Assembly: GCF_042654345.1 (NCBI RefSeq)
Contig: NZ_JBHSGB010000010.1
Coordinates: 62,001-126,000, forward strand
Direction: 5' to 3'
DNA length: 64,000 nt
From: Pararheinheimera marina
GTDB taxonomy: Bacteria > Pseudomonadota > Gammaproteobacteria > Enterobacterales > Alteromonadaceae
Made by a program: the position numbers and the translations under genes. This document shows, in pieces, positions 42,501 to 49,997 of this stretch (position 1 is its first letter; every line of letters starts with the position of its first letter). The notes beneath the pieces were generated by a model. The model searched no databases. It saw only the letters and a list, made by a program, of their open reading frames with translations, and was not told the origin of the DNA.

Positions 42501-43019
42501 GGTGACATAGAGGCCGGTGTCGCGATACCAGTCTTCGGTTGGCTGCAGCAACACCAGCGCCTGAATGCTGGTGCTGATGGCCTGCAGTTGCAGCGAAATA
42601 TAAGGAATGATCGCCACCAGCACGATCAGGGTCGTCAGAATGGCCAATAAACGGGAATGACCATAACGGGTGGCAATAAAGTCGGCGACCGAGGTAATTT
42701 TGTAGCGGCGACAGGCAATGGCAATACGGGCAATCAGGCCAAAGCCAAACCAGAACAACAGGATGGAGCCGATATAAGTGGGCGGGATCCACCAGCCATT
42801 GCTGGCGGCCTGAGCTGTTACACCATAAAAAGCCCAGGAGGTGCAGTAAATGGACAAGGCAAAACTGAAGATCCAGGGCGACACTTTATGGTGACGGCTG
42901 ATCCGCCGCCCCAAAGTGCCGACGCCAAGCAACACCAGCAAATACAGCAACGAAATGGCGGCAATGGTTCCCAGACCAATACTGCTGCTGGCGATAGTCA
43001 TCAGAGGCGCATGTTCCAT
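39531..43019 (-). CDS. crbS: CrbS-like hybrid sensor kinase with sodium/solute symporter domain
   Basis: A 1162-residue inner-membrane sensor. Residues about 15-510 form a 13-helix SSS-type transporter domain (FSFALSIYCTSWAFYGVTAQA, VADFIATRYGHS). A linker and PAS domain follow (IDNISMGISVVDADLRIIAWNQRYLQLF, near residue 665). The HisKA motif FFAAASHDLMQPFNAA has its histidine near residue 816; HATPase motifs LLSNAIRYT, VADTGVGIA and GLGIGLAI lie at about 900-990. A C-terminal receiver domain has its aspartate in LLLFDYHLDQG near residue 1093. In Vibrio and Pseudomonas CrbS signals to CrbR to activate acetate utilisation. It lies 30 bp after the 3-hydroxybutyrate dehydrogenase gene. Confidence 0.92.
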   Translation of the reverse strand: MEHAPLMTIASSSIGLGTIAAISLLYLLVLLGVGTLGRRISRHHKVSPWIFSFALSIYCTSWAFYGVTAQAASNGWWIPPTYIGSILLFWFGFGLIARIAIACRRYKITSVADFIATRYGHSRLLAILTTLIVLVAIIPYISLQLQAISTSIQALVLLQPTEDWYRDTGLYVTLWLAVFALLFSGKSAKAHQPNPGLMAAIAFESLVKLLALLGIGFFVCFGLFDGFGDIFNQAAQHQAVQQLQQQASPTYVYWLHVLLGFLATLCLPRQFHVSFVENQQLSQLHHARWVFPGYLLLMSLFTLPLALAGIMLLGPQSNIDLVVLQLPLAANRTDMALLAYLGGFSAGTSMVIVATVVLGIMITNDLLTPLIYKAQSAELQGKQRIKVVTLRRWSMLAVLLLGYLYYRWIGSGAGLAGLGLMAFALIAQLAPALIIGLFSQRVNKQGAVAGLLSGFVIWAYMLLWPELARAGFISSSWLNSGPFGISALAPNSLSGNQLDPLSLGVVLSLSINTFTLLLVSHFSSTRLGEWLESQRFLRRAPDKNSEPQPHNLSVQDALLLVRRFAGEKESRRLLQRYHLSEHNFGQHANPALMQAVERSLAAVVGGASMRLLLQASSKHAQLPIDTVARFVDEASQVFQFNQALLHATIDNISMGISVVDADLRIIAWNQRYLQLFDYPAGLVEVGRPVEDLLRFNLQHGRAGQRLTEKEICTEVQKRLAYLRQGSSYKFQRQQQDGRVFEMQGNPLPGGGFVTTYSDVSSFIEAQRALELSNDTLEQRVQLRTAELEQLNQQLQQAKQQLEASTATKTRFFAAASHDLMQPFNAAALFCGLIRERSHQADVKQLAQDLNLSLNSAEELLSGILELTKLDAGVIHAQAEPFALAELLEHSAREAALLAQNKGLSFHYQATKLGTCSDKKLLKRLVQNLLSNAIRYTHSGKVVLGVKRHQGQLRLLVADTGVGIAADERQRIFEEFHQGKQADQKGLGIGLAISQKISQLLGHPLGFYSVEGRGTIFYLDLPLCRVQQKKQLQTAVSPKAFFQQKKVLLLDNEPVLLQAVKELLCSWQLDVQTVSGPAQALAAVQAGFSPDLLLFDYHLDQGATGVEVATQLQQHFGIQAHVVVNSADPKPEIRAQVLNAGFHFMLKPLKEAALKRLFQRLLT

Positions 43020-43049
43020 AAAGGCTTTGGCTTTATTCTGCCTGTGGCC

Positions 43050-43796
43050 TTATCGTGCTGTCCAGCCGCCATCCAGCACCAGTGTCTGGGCCGTGATATG
43101 ACGGGCTGCGTTTTGACATAAAAAGCTGGCGGTTGCCGCAATTTCATCGACACCAATAAAAGCTTTTTGTGGCATAGGGGCGAGCATAATCTGTTCAATC
43201 ACCTGCTGTTCGGTCAGGCCGTGTTCGCGGCACTGATCGGCAATTTGTGATTCGACCAGTGGGGTTCGTACATAAGCCGGGCAAATGGTGTTGATGGTAA
43301 AGTCAAAATCGGCATTCTCCAGCGCGACCACTTTACTAAAACCCAGCAGGCCATGTTTGGCCGCCACATAAGCGGATTTAAAGGGCGAAGCGACCAGAGC
43401 GTGAATGGAGCCGACATTAATAATGCGGCCAAAACCACGCTGGCGCATCCCCGGCAACAGCACTTTGCTGAGCATGGCCGGGCCGGTCAGCATCACCTGG
43501 AGAAGCTGCGCCCATTTCTCCGGCGGAAAGTCGTCCAGCCGTGCCACATGCTGAATGCCGGCATTATTGACCAGCACATCCACTTCCAGACTGGCGCAGG
43601 CGTCAATGGAGGCCTGGCTGGTTAAATCCAGCGTCTGCACAAGGGCGTCAATGCCTTGTGCCACCAACTCTTGTTGTTTGCTGTGAAGCAGCGCCGGGCT
43701 CAGGTCAGCCAGGATCACCTGATGCCCTTCTTTGCCGAACTGCTGCGCCACTGCAAAACCTATCCCGCCAGTACCACCTGTGATCAATACCTTCAT
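43050..43796 (-). CDS. 3-hydroxybutyrate dehydrogenase
   Basis: NAD-dependent SDR of 248 residues that interconverts D-3-hydroxybutyrate and acetoacetate, a step of polyhydroxybutyrate or ketone-body use; cytoplasmic. Motifs: TGGTGGIGFAVA near residue 7, NNAGIQHVARLDDFPPEKW near residue 80 (Q-H-V as in bacterial BDH), NVGSIHALVASPFKSAYVAAKHGLLG with catalytic Ser, Tyr and Lys near residues 130-155, and NTICPAYVRTPLVE. It is followed 30 bp later by crbS on the same strand, which links it to control of short-chain carbon metabolism. Confidence 0.9.
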   Translation of the reverse strand: MKVLITGGTGGIGFAVAQQFGKEGHQVILADLSPALLHSKQQELVAQGIDALVQTLDLTSQASIDACASLEVDVLVNNAGIQHVARLDDFPPEKWAQLLQVMLTGPAMLSKVLLPGMRQRGFGRIINVGSIHALVASPFKSAYVAAKHGLLGFSKVVALENADFDFTINTICPAYVRTPLVESQIADQCREHGLTEQQVIEQIMLAPMPQKAFIGVDEIAATASFLCQNAARHITAQTLVLDGGWTAR

Positions 43797-44114
43797 GCTG
43801 CTGCCCTTATTACATCTGTTAAGGTGATGCTAGAGCTGAAGCCGCAACCGGGCAACAGTGCTTTAGTGTTATAAAGCTGCTTGCGGAGCTTCGCGCTAAA
43901 ATCGGCCTGAAGCTGGTCCGATGGGATGGCCTTGCTTTGCCAGCCCTCGCGGCTGTGGTAAATTAGCGGCGAAACGTAAAAGATAAATTTAATAAAGCTG
44001 CAGTTCAGCCTGGTAGAAACATGATGTTTTGCAAAGTTCAGTGTAATTTTGGCATCAAACAGGCAAATGAAGCGGTTCAAAGAAACTGCCGCAGCACAGA
44101 CAACCGAGGTTTTT
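43797..44114. other. Intergenic region with no clear feature
   Basis: 318 bp between divergent 3-hydroxybutyrate dehydrogenase and DUF819 genes. I see no convincing small gene, hairpin or operator. AT-rich sequence at about 43965-44010 probably holds promoters. Confidence 0.4.
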
Positions 44115-45365
44115 ATGGAACATTCTTCCGCCCTGATCACCAATGATGCGGTGGTGCTGGGCTTATTGGCGCTGATCCTTGGCCTGGTGTTTCACACCAG
44201 CCACAGCCAGAACAAAGCCTGCCAGGCCTTCTACAAATATATACCTGCACTGCTGCTGTGTTATTTCATTCCGTCGCTGTTTAACAGCTTTGGCGTGATT
44301 GATGGCAATGCGTCCGGCCTTTACAAAATGGCGTCGCAATACCTGCTGCCTGCCAGTCTGGTGTTGCTGACGCTGAGCATCGATTTTAAAGCCATTCTGG
44401 GCCTGGGCCCGAAAGCACTGATTATGTTTTTGACCGGTACTGCCGGTATTGTCATTGGCGGCCCGGTCGCCTTGGCGCTGGTTGGCAGTTTTGCGCCGGA
44501 GTCGCTGGGTGGTGAAGGCGAAAACGCTATCTGGCGCGGCATGACCACTATTGCCGGAAGCTGGATTGGTGGTGGCGCTAACCAGGCAGCGATGAAAGAA
44601 GTTTTTGGTGTTGGTGGGCCGATTTTCTCTGTGATGATCACGGTCGATGTGATTGTCGCCAATATCTGGATGGCGGTGCTGCTGTGGATAGCGGCCAATA
44701 CCAACCGTTTTGATAAAGCCAATGGCGCCGATGTCAGTGGTATTGAAGCGTTGCGTGAGAAAGTGGAAAAGTACCAGGCCGAGAACTCGCGCAACCCGAC
44801 GCTGAATAACCTGATGGTGCTGGTGGCTGTGTCTTTTGGGGTGACGGGTGTCTCGCATTTATTGGCTGATTTTCTGGCCCCCTGGATTGAACTGCATGCG
44901 CCGCAACTGGCCATGTACAGCCTGACCAGTAAATTCTTCTGGATAGTGCTGATTGCCACCACTTTGGGTCTGGCCTTGTCCTTTACCAAAGCCCGTAATT
45001 TAGAAGCAGTTGGTGCATCCAAGCTGGGCTCGGTGTTTATTTATATTCTGGTGGCGACCATTGGTATGCATATGGATGTGACCGCCATTATGGACCACCC
45101 ACTGATGTTCCTGGTTGGCATTATCTGGATGTCGGTGCATGCCGGCCTGTTGATTTTTGTTGCCCGCCTGATCAAAGCGCCGATGTTTTATATGGCGGTT
45201 GGCAGTCAGGCTAACGTCGGTGGCGCTGCTTCTGCACCTGTGGTTGCTGCGGCATTCCACCCGTCACTGGCACCTGTCGGTGTGTTGCTGGCGGTGTTGG
45301 GGTATGCGTTGGGGACTTATGGGGGTTATATTGCAGGTTTGCTACTGCAACAAGTGGCGCCTTAA
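44115..45365 (+). CDS. DUF819-family inner-membrane permease
   Basis: Polytopic membrane protein of 416 residues with about 12 hydrophobic helices, of the DUF819 (YjcL-like) family whose substrates are not established. Recognisable segments are GLLALILGLVFHTSHSQNKACQAFYKYIPALLL near the N-terminus, SQYLLPASLVLLTLSID, MTTIAGSWIGGGANQAAMKEVFGV near residue 155 and GSQANVGGAASAPVVAAAFHPSLAPVGVLLA near residue 370. ATG at 44115 has GAGG upstream; in-frame codons upstream would add a polar extension before the first helix. The gene is monocistronic and is followed by a repeat array and a terminator. Confidence 0.85.
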   Translation: MEHSSALITNDAVVLGLLALILGLVFHTSHSQNKACQAFYKYIPALLLCYFIPSLFNSFGVIDGNASGLYKMASQYLLPASLVLLTLSIDFKAILGLGPKALIMFLTGTAGIVIGGPVALALVGSFAPESLGGEGENAIWRGMTTIAGSWIGGGANQAAMKEVFGVGGPIFSVMITVDVIVANIWMAVLLWIAANTNRFDKANGADVSGIEALREKVEKYQAENSRNPTLNNLMVLVAVSFGVTGVSHLLADFLAPWIELHAPQLAMYSLTSKFFWIVLIATTLGLALSFTKARNLEAVGASKLGSVFIYILVATIGMHMDVTAIMDHPLMFLVGIIWMSVHAGLLIFVARLIKAPMFYMAVGSQANVGGAASAPVVAAAFHPSLAPVGVLLAVLGYALGTYGGYIAGLLLQQVAP

Positions 45366-45371
45366 TTCACC

Positions 45372-45679
45372 GTCATCCTCGCCACGCTGGCGGCATTGTC
45401 TTCGCGGGCCAGGCCGGTCACATACTGTATGTATGCTCCTGGCCCTGACCAGCTTGACGGCTTTGCCAGCCAGCCGATGATTTAGGTGATTACGACCGTG
45501 CCGTCATCCTCGGCCAGACTGGCGGCATTGTCTTCGCCGCCTTCTGTTCTGAGTGGGCCGGTCACATACTGGGTGTATGCTCCCGGCACAGCCTAGCTTG
45601 ACGGCTTTGCCAGCCAGCCGATGATTTAGGTGATTACGACCGCGCCGTCATCCTCGTCAGGCTGGCGGCATTGTCGGCC
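45372..45679. repeat. Tandem repeat of a 131-144 bp unit, about 2.3 copies
   Basis: Units begin with GTCATCCTCG at 45372, 45503 and 45647. Each carries CTGGCGGCATTGTC. The two complete units also share a GGCCGG-CACATAC block, a CATAC-n5-GTATG stem whose loop differs (TGTAT against TGGGT), and a roughly 60-bp block running from AGCTTGACGGCTTTGCCAG through GATGATTTAGGTGATTACG that is almost identical. The third copy is truncated before the terminator. It lies between convergent genes and encodes no plausible protein. Confidence 0.85.
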
Positions 45680-45695
45680 TGGCCCTGAAAATGAT

Positions 45696-45731
45696 AAGGC
45701 CGGTCCCATGTACGTTGGGACCGGCCTTTTT
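45696..45731. terminator. Bidirectional intrinsic terminator between convergent genes
   Basis: AAGGCCGGTCCCA (45696-45708) and TGGGACCGGCCTT (45716-45728) form a perfect 13-bp stem with a 7-nt loop, followed by TTT on the plus strand and by TTATCATTT on the minus strand. It serves the DUF819 gene and the lacI-type gene. Confidence 0.88.
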
Positions 45732-45750
45732 CTATCAGGACAAAGCAAGG

Positions 45751-46776
45751 TTAAGCTTGAACCTGTCCGCTGGACTCCCGTACTAATAACTCCGGAATAA
45801 ACACTGGCTGGTCTTCGGCGGTTACATGGCTGCCGGTACGGGTGTGTTTAAACAGCAACTCGGCGGCGCGCTGGGCTATGGTTGGGTTAGGCTGATGCGC
45901 GGTGGTCAGTGGTGGCCAGGTCTGGCGTGAGAACGGGCTGTTTTCGAAGCCAACAATCGACAGCTGCTGCGGAATTTCAATATGTTGCAGCCGGGCGCCA
46001 AACAGCGCACCTGCAGCAATTTCGTCGTTACAGGCAAAAATAGCGGTCGGCTTGTGTGGCATGGCCAGTAGCTGGTTTGCTCCTTTCACTCCTGATTCAA
46101 ACGAGTAACTACCCGGCAGAATAAACTTAGGGTTCGCATTCAGGCCGCGCTTATTCAGCGCCGCTTTGAACCCTGCTAAACGTTCGCCACTGGAACTGTG
46201 TTCTTCGTCTCCGCACAAAAACGCAATCTCGGTATGCCCCAACTCCAGTAAGTGGTTGGTGATCTTAAAGGCGGCGGTAAAGTCGTCGACCAGTACACAA
46301 TTGGTCAGCTTCGGTGACGGGGTGGAGCCTGAAATAATACGCACAAAGTCCACACCAATGCTGGTCAGGGCTTCAGCAATTTCCGCCATCTCAGAAAAAG
46401 GTGGTGTCAACACCAAACCGGCCAGTCGGGCGTGCTGCACCAGATCAATCACTTCCTGCACTATGCCGGGCGATTTGGCATTGGTCGGGTGGATCAGCAA
46501 CTCGTAACCATTCTTGCGACAGGCATCCAGCAAGCCCCGTTGCATATCAATCACATAATAAGCGTTTGGGTTGTCGTACAGATAACCAATGCTGTACGAC
46601 TTGGTGCTGGCCAGGTTGCGGGCCGCAGCGTTGGGCTGATAGTTCAGCTCGCGCATGGCCGCATGCACTTTATCTATAGTGGCCTGTTTGACCGAAGGTT
46701 CATTGTTCATCACCCTCGACACAGTTTTGATGGAAACCGCAGCTCTGGCGGCTACATCGTGGATCGTTACTTTCAT
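45751..46776 (-). CDS. nagR: LacI-family repressor, probable NagR of the GlcNAc regulon
   Basis: A 341-residue LacI/GalR regulator. The helix-turn-helix and hinge are VTIHDVAARAAVSIKTVSRVMNNEPSVKQATIDKV ... YQPNAAARNLAS (residues 2-55), followed by a sugar-binding domain with YLYDNPNAYYVIDMQRGLL, AIFACNDEIAAGALFGA and LSIVGFENSPFSRQTWPPLTT. The start at 46776 gives the standard N-terminus; upstream codons add a non-family tail. It diverges from a TBDR gene with a 16-bp LacI-type palindrome, and the same palindrome occurs at the oxidoreductase and nag operons. An effector such as GlcNAc-6-phosphate is inferred from the known Shewanella NagR. Confidence 0.83.
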   Translation of the reverse strand: MKVTIHDVAARAAVSIKTVSRVMNNEPSVKQATIDKVHAAMRELNYQPNAAARNLASTKSYSIGYLYDNPNAYYVIDMQRGLLDACRKNGYELLIHPTNAKSPGIVQEVIDLVQHARLAGLVLTPPFSEMAEIAEALTSIGVDFVRIISGSTPSPKLTNCVLVDDFTAAFKITNHLLELGHTEIAFLCGDEEHSSSGERLAGFKAALNKRGLNANPKFILPGSYSFESGVKGANQLLAMPHKPTAIFACNDEIAAGALFGARLQHIEIPQQLSIVGFENSPFSRQTWPPLTTAHQPNPTIAQRAAELLFKHTRTGSHVTAEDQPVFIPELLVRESSGQVQA

Positions 46777-46848
46777 GGTTATCCCGGCAAATCCGTCGGC
46801 AGAAAAACAACGTGTTTTCAGGCAATTCAGCAGAACCTGAAGCCTAAG

Positions 46849-46865
46849 ATGACAACGCTGGTCAA
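46849..46865. promoter_or_regulatory. Imperfect NagR operator before nagR
   Basis: ATGACAACGCTGGTCAA differs from the operator at 56569 by one inserted G between the half sites. It lies 73 bp upstream of the nagR start and suggests weak autoregulation; the altered spacing may have inactivated it. Confidence 0.45.
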
Positions 46866-46936
46866 TTTGTAACAAAGATTAAGTCTAGGGATAACTGTTT
46901 TTACGCCAAACAGCAAATCTAAATTTACAGCTTTTT

Positions 46937-46962
46937 GTACAGAAAAGGCGCCGTTTCTGTAC
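46937..46962. promoter_or_regulatory. 26-bp dyad in the nagR-TBDR region
   Basis: GTACAGAAA (46937-46945) and TTTCTGTAC (46954-46962) are perfect inverted arms around a centre with GGCGCC; only one base pair (A against G) breaks the symmetry over 26 bp. It is not a NagR site and no T run follows, so a second regulator or an RNA hairpin is possible. Confidence 0.5.
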
Positions 46963-47120
46963 CTGCTTTAAGCGTTGAATTAATTATTCAATAAAATCAG
47001 TGATTTAATTGTTGTCTCTGTTAACGAACTCACGACCAATCGCCAAAATTTACTGACCAGTCAATTTTAAAACCACAATTTTGATTTCAAAAATTCGTCT
47101 AAATTTTCAACGAAAGGAGT

Positions 47121-47173
47121 TTGCAAAGGCGAATTTTTTTGTGTATGTTAATTTTTAATGACAGCGTTGTCAT
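47121..47173 (+). promoter_or_regulatory. Promoter and NagR operator of the chitin-type TBDR
   Basis: TTGCAA (47121-47126) and TATGTT (47144-47149) are spaced by 17 bp. The operator ATGACAGCGTTGTCAT (47158-47173) covers the transcription start region, with perfect 6-bp arms ATGACA and TGTCAT around a central CG. Repression by steric block is expected. An 80-bp leader precedes the ATG at 47254. Confidence 0.72.
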
Positions 47174-47253
47174 GGCGAAAGTCAAAACGACTGTTGTTTC
47201 AGGACGTACAAAAATAAACATCGCACAACACATCAGGAATGGGAGAGGAGCTT

Positions 47254-49920
47254 ATGCTGCACAATAAAATGAATAAGTGCACTTTAGCGGTCAAAATGGG
47301 TCTGCTGATTGGTGCAGGCGCACTGTCCAGCGTAGTCTGGGCCGATCAGGCGGCTGAACCCGCTGCAAAAGAACAACAGGTTGAAGTGATTCAGGTCAAA
47401 GGTATCCGCGCATCGCAGCAGGCGAACCTGAATGCCAAGCGTTTCAGCGACAGCATTGTCGACGTGGTGACGTCAGAAGATATTGGTAAGTTTCCGGATA
47501 AAAACGTGGCTGAGTCCTTATCCCGTATTACTGGTGTTGGTGTCAGCCGTGAATTTGGTGAAGGTGAAAAAATCACCATCCGTGGTGCCAGTTCTGCCAC
47601 AAACCGAACTTTATTAAATGGTCAAACCGTCGCCACTGCCGACTGGTTTATTCTGGATAACCCAGGCCGTAGCTTCAACTACACCATGCTGCCTTCAGCA
47701 CTGGTAAAAGATTTAGAAGTCTATAAGTCGCCGGTTGCCAGCATTGATGAGGGTTCTATCGGTGGTACTGTGGTTCTGAAAACCCGCAAGCCGCTCGAGA
47801 TGGAGCAGAACACCATCAACCTGTTGGTGGAAGGTCAGTATTCAGAATTGTCTGAAGAAACCGATCCGCAACTGGCTGGGTTGTATTCGTGGAAAAACGA
47901 TGAAGAAACCTTTGGTGCGTTGGTTTCTGTGTTTAAACAAGACCGTTCTTTAGTGCGTGAAGGTTTCGAAGTCTTAGGTTGGCCAACCAATCCTGACGTT
48001 GACGCCAAAGTACCAAGCCATATCGGGGTGCCGCGTTTTGAGCAAAAACGTGAACGTGAAACCGTATTCGGTTCTTTCCAGTACCGTCCTACCGAAGCTC
48101 TGGAGATGACGCTGAACCTGCTGTCATCCAAGGTGGATGCAGATAACCATAACGCCAATCTGTTATTGTTTGTGAACAACAACGTCGCTTCTTTATCGGA
48201 CGAAACTTATGTGAACGACAGCCTGGTGGCCGGTCAGGTGGCAGACGGTACTGTGGCTTACAACTTCATTAACCGTGTCGCGTCCACAGAAACCAAATCG
48301 GTCGATTTAGATATTAAATACGATTTAGGTCACTCCAAGCTGCATGTGCAGGTTGGTAGTACCGACGCCGACGGCGGTACTTTACGTGAGACATCTTGGG
48401 AATACGGTACGACAACCGACTATGACTTCGATTTACGCGGTTCAAAACCAACAGTCAATACGGACACCTTAGGCAGTGATGGTGCCGCCTTTAACGCTGG
48501 CTGGATTTGGGGTGGCGAGAAGCCGACGACTGATGAAGAAAAATATGCTCAGGTTGACCTGGAAATTCCGGTCGATTTTGGCGTGTTCAATCAGATCAAG
48601 ACGGGCGTTAAACTGCGTCAGGCAGAGCGGACTCAGGATCGTATTGCTTATAGCTGGCATGGTCCGGAGACGATGGACGATCCGACTGATAACTACCTGA
48701 ACTATATCTTCCGTACCTGCCCGAACTTGTCAGCCTGTGGTTTAACCACGGGTGCAGTGAATGTAGACGGCGTGGTGAACGGCAATCTGTCACAGCAGGT
48801 ACTGCATGACAGATACCGTATGGAAGAAATTGCCTTTGGTAGCCTGAACGGGGTACAAGCCGACTATGCCCGCTCACAAAACCTGGCTGAGATTTGGGCC
48901 GTGGAAGAAGACATTACTGCATTCTACGTGCAGGGTGATTTTGAAGGGGAAGGCTTCCGCGGTAACATCGGCCTGCGTTATGTCGATACCGCTCAGACTT
49001 CAGGTGGTTACGAGTTTTCTGGTGACAGCTGGGGCCTGAAAACTATTGACCGTGTTTGGTTAGATCCAGAGTACTTAGCCTGGGTTGAAACTGACAATGA
49101 CTACAAAGAAGCGCTGCCAAGCCTGAACATTGCGTTCGATGTGGCGCAAGACACCATCTTACGTGTGGGTGCAGCCCGTGTAATGGCCCGCCAGGACTGG
49201 AATAAAATCTCCAACTCCATTACCTATGGTTCACTGAATGTTGCCCAGCCTACTGGTTCGGCCAGTAACCCTTATCTGAAACCAATGCTGGTAGACCAGT
49301 TTGATGTCAGCTACGAGTGGTACTTCAATCCATCTTCTGTATTGGCTGCAACCTGGTTCTTTAAAGATGTGCAGAGCTACACCAGCTTCTCGACCTTTGT
49401 GGACCAACGGTACTGGGAAGAAGGGGATGAGTGGGTGGATGTAACCTTTACCCGTCCTGAAAATGGCCCAGGTGGCACCACTGAAGGTATGGAGCTGAGC
49501 TATCAGCAATCCTTCGGTCAGTTTGGCGTGATGGCGAACTATACCTACACAGATGCGGACCGCGACGAAGAGCGTAACCTGGATTTACCGGGTTCAGGCC
49601 TGGTGGAAGGGACTTCGCAGCATATGTATAACCTGACCGGTTATTATGAAGATGATTTATTCAGCGCCCGTCTGATGTATAACTACAGAACTGAATGGTA
49701 CAAAGGCCTGCACTTTAACGGTTCAGAACTGTGGAACGACTCGTACGGTCAGTGGGACGCCAGCTTCGGTTATAACCTGACAGAGAACATTTCTCTGACA
49801 TTGGAAGCCATTAACCTGACAGATGAAGAAGTGCGTGAGTTTAATACAGATGAAAACCGTCTGTTCTCACTGTACCAGAACGGTCGTCGCTTTGTATTAG
49901 GCGCCAGAATGGCGTTCTAA
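47254..49920 (+). CDS. TonB-dependent receptor, probable chitooligosaccharide importer
   Basis: Outer-membrane receptor of 888 residues. A signal peptide (cleavage near SSVVWADQ) is followed by the TonB-box region VEVIQVKGIRASQQANLNAKRFSDSIVDVVTSEDIGKFPDKNVAESLSRI-type sequence, plug motifs GVSREFGEGEKITIRGASS and VASIDEGSIGGTVVLKTRKP, and a barrel ending NGRRFVLGARMAF. This is the carbohydrate class common in Caulobacter, Xanthomonas and Alteromonadales. ATG at 47254 is chosen since GAGAGGAG lies just before it; the ATG at 47239 would include that site. Its NagR-type operator and neighbours indicate chitin oligomers as substrate. Confidence 0.92.
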   Translation: MLHNKMNKCTLAVKMGLLIGAGALSSVVWADQAAEPAAKEQQVEVIQVKGIRASQQANLNAKRFSDSIVDVVTSEDIGKFPDKNVAESLSRITGVGVSREFGEGEKITIRGASSATNRTLLNGQTVATADWFILDNPGRSFNYTMLPSALVKDLEVYKSPVASIDEGSIGGTVVLKTRKPLEMEQNTINLLVEGQYSELSEETDPQLAGLYSWKNDEETFGALVSVFKQDRSLVREGFEVLGWPTNPDVDAKVPSHIGVPRFEQKRERETVFGSFQYRPTEALEMTLNLLSSKVDADNHNANLLLFVNNNVASLSDETYVNDSLVAGQVADGTVAYNFINRVASTETKSVDLDIKYDLGHSKLHVQVGSTDADGGTLRETSWEYGTTTDYDFDLRGSKPTVNTDTLGSDGAAFNAGWIWGGEKPTTDEEKYAQVDLEIPVDFGVFNQIKTGVKLRQAERTQDRIAYSWHGPETMDDPTDNYLNYIFRTCPNLSACGLTTGAVNVDGVVNGNLSQQVLHDRYRMEEIAFGSLNGVQADYARSQNLAEIWAVEEDITAFYVQGDFEGEGFRGNIGLRYVDTAQTSGGYEFSGDSWGLKTIDRVWLDPEYLAWVETDNDYKEALPSLNIAFDVAQDTILRVGAARVMARQDWNKISNSITYGSLNVAQPTGSASNPYLKPMLVDQFDVSYEWYFNPSSVLAATWFFKDVQSYTSFSTFVDQRYWEEGDEWVDVTFTRPENGPGGTTEGMELSYQQSFGQFGVMANYTYTDADRDEERNLDLPGSGLVEGTSQHMYNLTGYYEDDLFSARLMYNYRTEWYKGLHFNGSELWNDSYGQWDASFGYNLTENISLTLEAINLTDEEVREFNTDENRLFSLYQNGRRFVLGARMAF

Positions 49921-49950
49921 TCCGAGCAGTTCTCTGGGAAGAGCTGATAG

Positions 49951-49979
49951 AAAGGGTTAACTTAGGTTAACCCTTTTTT
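49951..49979 (+). terminator. Intrinsic terminator after the chitin-type TBDR
   Basis: AAAGGGTTAAC (49951-49961) pairs with GTTAACCCTTT (49966-49976) across a TTAG loop, followed by further T residues to 49979. It lies 31 bp after the stop and 18 bp before the cupin gene, so it likely lowers expression of the downstream genes relative to the receptor. Confidence 0.85.
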
Positions 49980-49997
49980 CTGCAATGGAGGTACAGG

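Larger units (their letters stand above)
46777..47253. other. Divergent regulatory region of nagR and the chitin-type TBDR
   Basis: 477 bp, AT-rich. It contains, from left to right, an imperfect NagR site (46849-46865), a 26-bp dyad (46937-46962), the inverted repeat TTGAAT-n5-ATTCAA (46975-46991), a sigma-70 promoter (47121-47149) and a NagR site (47158-47173). No small gene with a convincing ribosome-binding site was found. Confidence 0.6.

Noticed and set aside
44163..44858. 231-codon minus-strand frame
   Set aside because: Antisense to the DUF819 permease, rich in histidine and arginine as expected from a complement of membrane-helix codons.
45372..45679. Tandem repeat considered as integron attC sites
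   Set aside because: No integrase, no gene cassettes between units and no recognisable attC core sites.
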